In this document: positions 32,113-37,245 of the stretch, in pieces
How the letters are laid out: every line of letters begins with the position of its first letter
How positions within the stretch are numbered: the stretch's first letter is position 1
Assembly: GCA_964478125.1 (NCBI GenBank)
Contig: CAYZGR010000031.1
Coordinates: forward strand, 1-37,245
Length of the DNA: 37,245 bases
Direction of reading: 5' to 3'
From: FW021-bin31 sp964478125
GTDB lineage: Bacteria; Bacteroidota; Bacteroidia; Chitinophagales; Chitinophagaceae
Notes under the pieces: model-generated
Databases searched by the model: none
Told to the model about the DNA's origin: nothing
The model's input: the letters and a program-made list of their open reading frames with translations, nothing else
Made by a program: the position numbers and the translations under genes

Positions 32113-33138
32113 ATGCCAAAAAAAGTAGTAACGTTAGGGGAAATTATGTTACGTTTATCCACCCCCGGACACCAGCGTTTTGTTCAATCGGACAGGTTTG
32201 ATGTAACCTATGGAGGAGGTGAAGCCAACGTGGCTGTAGCATTATGTAATTATGGATTACAAGGTACTTTTGTATCAAAGATCCCTGAAAATGCTATTGG
32301 CCAGTCTGCAGTGAATCAGTTGCGTCGTTTTGGCGTAAATACAGATTTTATTGCACGCGGGGGCAAGAGGCTGGGTATTTATTTCCTGGAGTCGGGTGCT
32401 TCCATGCGTGCGTCCCAGGTTATTTATGATCGTGCGGATTCGGCTATAGCCGAGGCGGACCTAAGTGCTTTCGATTTTGATGCCATTTTTGAAGATGCGG
32501 TGTGGTTTCACACCACAGGAATAACTCCCGCGCTAAGTGATAAGGCTTCTGCCCTGACGGAGGCTGCATTAAAAGCGGCCAAAGCAAAAGGGATTACCAC
32601 GAGTATTGATTTAAATTACAGGAAGAAATTATGGAGTAAGGAGAAGGCCCGTGAAGTGATGAGCCGGCTTTGTAAATATGTGGATGTATGTATAGGCAAT
32701 GAGGAGGATGCGGAGACGACCCTGGGCTTTAAGAGCAAAGAAACGGATGTGACCAAAGGGAAGCTGAACCTGGAAGGGTATAAAGATGTGTTTAAGCAGA
32801 TGAAAGAGCGGTTTAATTTTAAATACATTGCATCCACCTTGAGAGAAAGCTACAGCGCCTCTGATAATGGCTGGAGTGCATTGGTATATGATGGGGATGA
32901 ATTCTACCACAGCCGGAAATATGATATTCGTATTGTAGACCGGGTTGGAGGAGGGGATTCCTTCGCCAGTGGACTGATCTATGCGCTGGCGACCGGCATG
33001 GATACCAAGGATGCGACCGAATTTGCGGTGGCTGCTTCGGCATTAAAACATACCTTCCCGGGAGACTTTAACCACGCAACGCTGGGAGAGGTAAAAGCGC
33101 TTATGGGGGGAGATGCATCGGGACGCGTACAGCGATAG
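32113..33138 (+). CDS. kdgK: 2-keto-3-deoxygluconate kinase (PfkB family)
   Basis: 341 residues of the PfkB/ribokinase fold. Substrate-binding GGGEANVAVALCNYG at 34-48, SIDLNYRKKLW near 164-174, and the C-terminal signature VDRVGGGDSFASGLIYAL with catalytic Asp282. Phosphorylates KDG to KDPG, the step between mannonate dehydratase and the aldolase. The GEANVA pattern and neighbours favour KDG over other sugars. It is 145 bases after uxaC and followed by repeats and the assembly gap before the second aldolase. Confidence 0.92.
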   Translation: MPKKVVTLGEIMLRLSTPGHQRFVQSDRFDVTYGGGEANVAVALCNYGLQGTFVSKIPENAIGQSAVNQLRRFGVNTDFIARGGKRLGIYFLESGASMRASQVIYDRADSAIAEADLSAFDFDAIFEDAVWFHTTGITPALSDKASALTEAALKAAKAKGITTSIDLNYRKKLWSKEKAREVMSRLCKYVDVCIGNEEDAETTLGFKSKETDVTKGKLNLEGYKDVFKQMKERFNFKYIASTLRESYSASDNGWSALVYDGDEFYHSRKYDIRIVDRVGGGDSFASGLIYALATGMDTKDATEFAVAASALKHTFPGDFNHATLGEVKALMGGDASGRVQR

Positions 33139-33204
33139 GTACAGTGACAGGTAGCAGTAGGAGGCAGGCTTTTCAAATAATGAACCCAATTAAATTCCGG
33201 ATTT

Positions 33205-33240
33205 CAAATAATAAATCTCAAATAAGTCTCAAATAAATCT
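33205..33240 (+). repeat. Short tandem repeat CAAATAAATCT
   Basis: Three units in tandem: CAAATAATAAATCT (33205-33218), CAAATAAGTCT (33219-33229), CAAATAAATCT (33230-33240), followed by a decayed CAAAATTCAAATCC. A/T-rich, without coding sense. It may have contributed to the assembly break that follows. Confidence 0.7.
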
Positions 33241-33271
33241 CAAAATTCAAATCCTAAACATGGAGAATGCG

Positions 33272-33403
33272 ACCATTCAACCATATAACCATNNNNNNNN
33301 NNNNNNNNNNNNNNNNNNNNNNNNNNNNNNNNNNNNNNNNNNNNNNNNNNNNNNNNNNNNNNNNNNNNNNNNNNNNNNNNNNNNNNNNNNNNATAACCAT
33401 TTA
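33272..33403 (+). repeat. ACCATnnA octamer array interrupted by the scaffold gap
   Basis: Left of the gap: ACCATTCA (33272), ACCATATA (33280), ACCAT (33288). Then 100 N (33293-33392), a conventional gap size rather than a measured one. Right of the gap: ATA plus ACCATTTA (33396-33403), ending five bases before the aldolase ATG. The array is in phase on both sides in its unit sequence, so the missing DNA probably includes more copies. Confidence 0.65.
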
Positions 33404-33408
33404 CATTC

Positions 33409-34068
33409 ATGGCAACAAAAAACGAGCTTATTCAGCTCATACAGGAGCAGGGCGTACTTCCTTTATACTTCCATAAAGATACGGAAGTAAGCGTAGCAGT
33501 ACTGCGTGCGTTGCATTCGGCAGGCATACGGGCTATAGAATATACCAATCGGGGTCAGGCAGCTTTGGAGAACTTTAAAGTATTGCGGGAAGCTTGTGAT
33601 ACTGAATTAAAAGGGATGTCCCTTGGGGTGGGCACCATTAAGAATAGGAATGCAGCCCGAGACTTTATTGCAGCGGGGGCTGATTTTATGGTGTGCCCGG
33701 GAATGATAGAGGAAGTTGCAGAGGAGGCGGAAGCAAAAGAGATGCTTTGGATCCCGGGTTGCATGACGCCTTCTGAGATCATCAGGGCGGAAAATAGGGG
33801 GGCAAAAATGATCAAGTTATTTCCGGGAAGTTTGCTGGGACCCTCGTTTGTGAGCTCTATCAAGTCCTTATTTCCCGATCTGTTATTTATGCCGACGGGA
33901 GGAGTGGATGTTACAGAAGAAAATTTACGGGGATGGTTTAAGGCGGGCGTATGTGCGGTAGGGATGGGAAGCAAATTGATCCGGAAAGATCTATTGGAAC
34001 AGAAATCCTATGAAGCAATAAAAGATTTGACCATTAAGACTAATCATTTAATTCAATCAATCCGTTAA
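33409..34068 (+). CDS. kdgA: KDPG aldolase (second copy, hexuronate operon)
   Basis: 219 residues, class I KDPG/KHG aldolase. Glu44 (RAIEYTNRG), Schiff-base Lys136 (KMIKLFPGSLLG), WIPGCMTPSEI at 114-124, and the phosphate loop MPTGGVDV. Splits KDPG into pyruvate and glyceraldehyde-3-phosphate, ending the pathway. It lies 10 bases upstream of the transporter gene, so the two are surely co-transcribed. The ATG follows the octamer repeat by five bases, leaving no room for a usual ribosome-binding site. Confidence 0.93.
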   Translation: MATKNELIQLIQEQGVLPLYFHKDTEVSVAVLRALHSAGIRAIEYTNRGQAALENFKVLREACDTELKGMSLGVGTIKNRNAARDFIAAGADFMVCPGMIEEVAEEAEAKEMLWIPGCMTPSEIIRAENRGAKMIKLFPGSLLGPSFVSSIKSLFPDLLFMPTGGVDVTEENLRGWFKAGVCAVGMGSKLIRKDLLEQKSYEAIKDLTIKTNHLIQSIR

Positions 34069-34078
34069 TAATTCCAGT

Positions 34079-35389
34079 ATGGAAAGACCGCTTACCAGCA
34101 AATACCGCTATCGCATATTAGCCCTGTTATTCATGGCTACCACCATCAACTACATGGATCGGAGCATCATCGGTGTACTTGCTCCCACCTTACAAGATCA
34201 TGTATTCCATTGGACTAATACGGAATACGGTTATATTAATATTGCGTTTATGATAGCTTATGCTATCGGGATGCTTGTGATGGGAGGGGTGATAGATAAA
34301 TTTGGTACCAAGATCGGCTATACTATCTCCATCGCTATATGGAGTTTCTTTAGTATGACTCACGCGCTGGTAACCCGGAGCATGGGATGGATTGGTTTTG
34401 CAATAGCCCGTTTTGGGTTGGGGATCGGCGAGGCAGGGAACTTCCCGGCTTGTATAAAAACAGTAGCTGAATGGTTTCCTAAGAAAGAAAGGGCACTCGC
34501 AACCGGTATCTTTAATGCAGGTACCAATGTGGGAGCAACGCTGATGCCGCTCATCATCCCTTTATTTGTGCTTAACGATGGCACCCATTGGCATTTTGCC
34601 TTTTTTATCACTTTTGGATTGAGCATCATCTGGCTGATTCTCTGGTGGCGTACTTATAAGCTTCCTGAAAATCACAGTAAAGTATCTAAAAAGGAACTTC
34701 AATATATTTTAAGCGATTCTGAAAAAGAAAATAAAGAAAGGATCCCCTGGAAAAAGGTATTCCCCGTTAAAGAAACCTGGGCTTTTGCGGTAGCTAAATT
34801 GACAGATGCCGTGTGGTGGTTCTATTTATTCTGGGGTGGTATGTTCCTTCATGCTGAATTTGGATTGGAGTTGAAAGGATTGGCTCTACCATTGATCATT
34901 ATCTATCTGATAGCAGATGCAGGCAGTATATTTGGCGGGTGGCTGTCTTCTGCTTTCATCAAAAAAGGCTGGTCTATCAATAAATCACGCAAAACAACCC
35001 TGTTCATTTGCGGATGCCTTATTCTGCCCGTCGTTTTTGCCACTCAGACAGATAATCAATGGATTTCCGTGTTGCTTATCGGTCTTGCCGCGGGTGGTCA
35101 CCAGGCCTGGTCAGCCAATGCATTTACACTGGTATCTGATGTGTTTCCCAAAAAGGCAACAGCGTCCGTAACGGGCATTGGTGGAATGATAGGTGCGATA
35201 TCCAGTATAATTGCAAATTTTGCCCTCGGTAGCGTTCTGGATAGCAGTGGTAAATCAGGTTATTTCTTTGCCTTTCTCGTAGCCGGCAGTATGTATTTGA
35301 TCTGTTTATTTTTTATTCATCTGATTATGCCTAAAATGACCCCTCTGAATGATGAATTGAAGCCCATAAGGCGGGAAGCACTAAAATGA
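34079..35389 (+). CDS. exuT: ExuT-like hexuronate MFS transporter (ACS family)
   Basis: 436 residues with twelve predicted membrane helices in two halves and a cytoplasmic loop around 200-225. Anion:cation symporter family features: NYMDRSIIGVLAPTLQ in the first helix region, GGVIDKFGTKIGY in loop 2-3, RFGLGIGEAGNFPACIKTVAEWFP in helices 4-5, and LVSDVFPKKATASVTGIGGMIGA in the second half. Likely imports glucuronate or galacturonate with protons across the inner membrane. Placed last in the catabolic operon, 10 bases after the aldolase. Outer-membrane passage would need a porin, not found here. Confidence 0.9.
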   Translation: MERPLTSKYRYRILALLFMATTINYMDRSIIGVLAPTLQDHVFHWTNTEYGYINIAFMIAYAIGMLVMGGVIDKFGTKIGYTISIAIWSFFSMTHALVTRSMGWIGFAIARFGLGIGEAGNFPACIKTVAEWFPKKERALATGIFNAGTNVGATLMPLIIPLFVLNDGTHWHFAFFITFGLSIIWLILWWRTYKLPENHSKVSKKELQYILSDSEKENKERIPWKKVFPVKETWAFAVAKLTDAVWWFYLFWGGMFLHAEFGLELKGLALPLIIIYLIADAGSIFGGWLSSAFIKKGWSINKSRKTTLFICGCLILPVVFATQTDNQWISVLLIGLAAGGHQAWSANAFTLVSDVFPKKATASVTGIGGMIGAISSIIANFALGSVLDSSGKSGYFFAFLVAGSMYLICLFFIHLIMPKMTPLNDELKPIRREALK

Positions 35390-35397
35390 ATGACATA

Positions 35398-35417
35398 AGA
35401 AACCTTTGTCGGTTTCT
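35398..35417 (+). terminator. Possible terminator hairpin after exuT
   Basis: AGAAACC (35398-35404), loop TTTGTC, GGTTTCT (35411-35417): a perfect 7-bp stem nine bases after the exuT stop. No T-run follows, so it may be a weak terminator or an mRNA 3'-end stabiliser. Confidence 0.4.
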
Positions 35418-35752
35418 ATCGGATCAGTCATAAAAATAGGTTTTTAGCCTGCTTCTGATTCTATTATATGTTGATTTAGAAATCGAATGGTAGAGAAACA
35501 AACAGGTTGTGAAGAAGGGCGAAAAAGACAAGCCCCCCAGATTTTAGGAAAAAGAAAGGAGGATCGAATACTTTAGATCAAGTAGTAACTATTCCATTTT
35601 TTTAGTTTGGTAACCTGTGCCTTATGTCTAAAATGGTTTATAGCTGCTGTGCAAAAAACAAAAGCGAGTCTTTGAGGAAAATTTCTTTGCCGCGGCCGAA
35701 GATTTAACTAGCGTATAGGTTGATAAGGCGCCAATGTTGAACGAACGTCCAA
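35418..35752. other. Intergenic region between exuT and the AraC gene
   Basis: 335 bases with no convincing gene. On the minus strand, 35573-35707 is an open stretch of 45 codons ending in TAA, without an ATG; its peptide ends KAQVTKLKKWNSYYLI. It could be a remnant of a mobile element or a dispersed repeat. No inverted ends or target duplications were seen. Confidence 0.35.
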
Positions 35753-36643
35753 CTAAATATCCATTGCGTCTGCTGAGTTGCCGACAGGCAGGTTTTTCTG
35801 ATAATATGTTTTATAAGCCATTGGAGAAAATCCTTTAAACTTTTTAAACTGCCTGTAAAAAAAGGGAATGCTCTCATATCCCGCCGCATAGCATACCTGC
35901 ACTACCTGCATATCCGTTTCGATTAATAATTTGCAGGCCACATTGATCCTGTATTCATTCAAAAAGGTGAAAAAAGATTTCTTCATCACTTTGCTGAAAA
36001 ACCTGGAGAAATATTCCTCGCTCATATTTACTTCCCTTGCGATGTCTGCCAACGTTATTTTCTGCAGATAATGATCTTTTATATATTGATAAACGGTATT
36101 GATGCGTTCATTATCTGTATAATTGAGGTTATAAGAAAAGCCTTGTTCACATAGGGCATAAAACTGCTTTGCCTGGGCTAATTCCTGCAGTATCTGCAGG
36201 AGGAGGATCAACTTATCAAAAGCAGGAAGCTCCAGCAATTTGTGGAACTTTTCCCTTAGTTTTAAAGCGATCGCTTTATGAAATTTCAATCCTTTATTTG
36301 ATAATTGAAGAAGATGTCTGATCGCTTCAAATTCCCGGCGTTCCATCCATCCTTTACCAAGAAAGTCTTCCTTCCATTGTATTACAATTGCCCTGGCAAG
36401 CTTATGTTGGATCCCTGTATTTTTCCAGCAGTGTGGCAAATCAGGGCCCAATAATACCAGATCCTCATCTGCGAAATTCTCGATGCTATTGCCCACATAA
36501 CGAACGCCACGGCTGCTTAGAATATAAGTAAGCTCATATTCTGGATGATAATGCCAGGGATAACCAAATTCTTTTTTTGCCTGAAAAGCAGCTTTAAATG
36601 AATTGGATGCCAACGGAATAATAGGCTCATATTGCGCTTTCAT
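35753..36643 (-). CDS. AraC-family regulator with N-terminal cupin domain
   Basis: 296 residues. N-terminal cupin (about 15-110) with WHYHPEYELTYIL giving His31, His33, Glu35 and a later His71 (DLPHCWKN), the usual sugar-sensing pocket. C-terminal double helix-turn-helix at about 185-285: ITLADIAREVNMSEEYFSRFFSKVMKKSFFTFLNEYRI and VVQVCYAAGYESIPFFYRQFKKFKGFSP. It is convergent with exuT and lies 18 bases downstream of a ruined sugar-porter gene on the same strand, which may have been its original target. Whether it regulates the hexuronate genes is unknown. Confidence 0.92.
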   Translation of the reverse strand: MKAQYEPIIPLASNSFKAAFQAKKEFGYPWHYHPEYELTYILSSRGVRYVGNSIENFADEDLVLLGPDLPHCWKNTGIQHKLARAIVIQWKEDFLGKGWMERREFEAIRHLLQLSNKGLKFHKAIALKLREKFHKLLELPAFDKLILLLQILQELAQAKQFYALCEQGFSYNLNYTDNERINTVYQYIKDHYLQKITLADIAREVNMSEEYFSRFFSKVMKKSFFTFLNEYRINVACKLLIETDMQVVQVCYAAGYESIPFFYRQFKKFKGFSPMAYKTYYQKNLPVGNSADAMDI

Positions 36644-36661
36644 TGGAAATTATTCTTTGAT

Positions 36662-37114
36662 TCATAATAATGATCCTTCAATATCTTCTGATGATCGGTC
36701 TTTTGTTTTAGGTGTTTTTGTTAGTAGGGATACAAAAAAGATAATGTATAATATGGGATATATAATAAAGGTTCGGCCGGCCCTATATCTGTGATTGTAA
36801 TAAGGAAAGTATAGGTAAGGATCAATACAAAACGGCGTCCGGACTTTTCTGCTGATACCCCTGCCAGCAGAGCTCCTATACCACAATCCATTAAGATAGC
36901 GTTAACAGCCCATCCTAAAGTATATTCATTTATGTGGAAGAAGAAGGCTATGACAGGTACGGTACCTGAAATAATAGTCATCCCTATCATAACTGAAAAG
37001 TAACCCACTCAAAGCTGCTACAAAGTTCACCCACAGGATAAATCTTTTATTAAATTCAATATCCTCATTCAATTTTGAGGAAATTCTGGTTGGCGATATA
37101 ATAGATAAAGGCAT
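36662..37114 (-). pseudogene. Sugar-porter MFS transporter, frameshifted and internally deleted
   Basis: Read on the minus strand from the ATG at 37112-37114, frame one gives EFNKRFILWVNFVAALSGLLFSYD, the first helix of a sugar porter. After that the homologous reading continues in a second frame (VMIGMTIISGTVPV, then LGWAVNAILMDCGIGALLAGV and SGRR, helix 2 and the loop 2-3 motif), which fits loss of two bases near 36984. That reading breaks near 36790, and a third frame then gives a last helix followed by PKTKDRSSEDIEGSL (about 36670-36715), the PETKG-SLEEIE tail that ends sugar porters. About 150 of the usual 450 residues remain, so the centre has been deleted. Not functional. Confidence 0.8.
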
Positions 37115-37245
37115 ATTCTGGCGTTTAAAACAGGTAATTAATATTCAAATATACCTTATTTATAAATTCTTTTATAAAAGAATTTATAAAAATGACAAAA
37201 TAGGGTAGTTATTAGTCAATATAGATAAAGATATGAGTAGATAAG

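Noticed and set aside
33205..33403. Possible CRISPR array
   Set aside because: The units are 8 and 11-14 bases in direct tandem without spacers of constant length, and no cas gene is present.

Overview
The window comes from a Bacteroidota genome, most likely Chitinophagaceae-like. The signs are a type IX secretion plug protein (DUF5103), DUF4293 and DUF4399 proteins, an OMP_b-brl-type TonB receptor, genes that mostly lack Shine-Dalgarno sequences, and promoters of the Bacteroidetes form (TTTG-like -33 and TAnnTTTG -7). The family-level placement is an inference. A block of 100 N at 33293-33392 is a scaffold gap.

Layout. 198-2832: T9SS plug protein and a LolC/E-type (FtsX-fold) permease, divergently transcribed. 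2829-6200, minus strand: a sugar-acid operon with an IlvD/Edd-type dehydratase resembling L-arabonate dehydratase, an SDR dehydrogenase, and an exported YhcH/YiaL (DUF386) protein. 6576-7707, minus: DUF4293 protein, rpmI, rplT. 7794-11784, plus: malic enzyme fused to a phosphotransacetylase-like domain, cysteine desulfurase, GNAT acetyltransferase. 11844-15397: a glycerol-3-phosphate module made of a DeoR/GlpR-like regulator divergent from glpD and a lipoprotein glycerophosphodiesterase, with a palindromic operator candidate between regulator and glpD. 15537-24324: a secreted MG2/plug-domain protein, a DUF4399 lipoprotein, tRNA-His(GTG), a DUF445 protein, a TonB-dependent receptor, an aldose 1-epimerase and a secreted bleomycin-hydrolase-like peptidase. 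24466-26238: an ABC exporter half-transporter.

26294-35389 is a hexuronate locus. A LacI-family regulator is divergent from one KDPG/KDG-type aldolase and is followed by a plus-strand set: SDR fructuronate reductase (mannonate oxidoreductase), mannonate dehydratase, uronate isomerase, KDG kinase, a second KDPG aldolase, and an ExuT-like MFS transporter. Together these encode the whole route glucuronate -> fructuronate -> mannonate -> KDG -> KDPG -> pyruvate + glyceraldehyde-3-phosphate, plus uptake. The promoter ahead of the set carries a near-perfect LacI-type operator. There is no SusC/SusD pair or polysaccharide lyase in the window, so this is monomer use rather than a complete polysaccharide locus. 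The right end has an AraC regulator and a wrecked sugar-porter MFS gene that has lost its centre.

No wholly new multi-gene system is evident. The most unusual items are a degenerate tandem octamer (ACCATnnA) placed directly before genes of the hexuronate set and bordering the assembly gap, a 52-bp GTAGAGA-type palindrome, the internally deleted transporter, inverted repeats overlapping promoters of both arms of the hexuronate locus, and the dehydratase-SDR-exported YhcH operon whose substrate is unknown.
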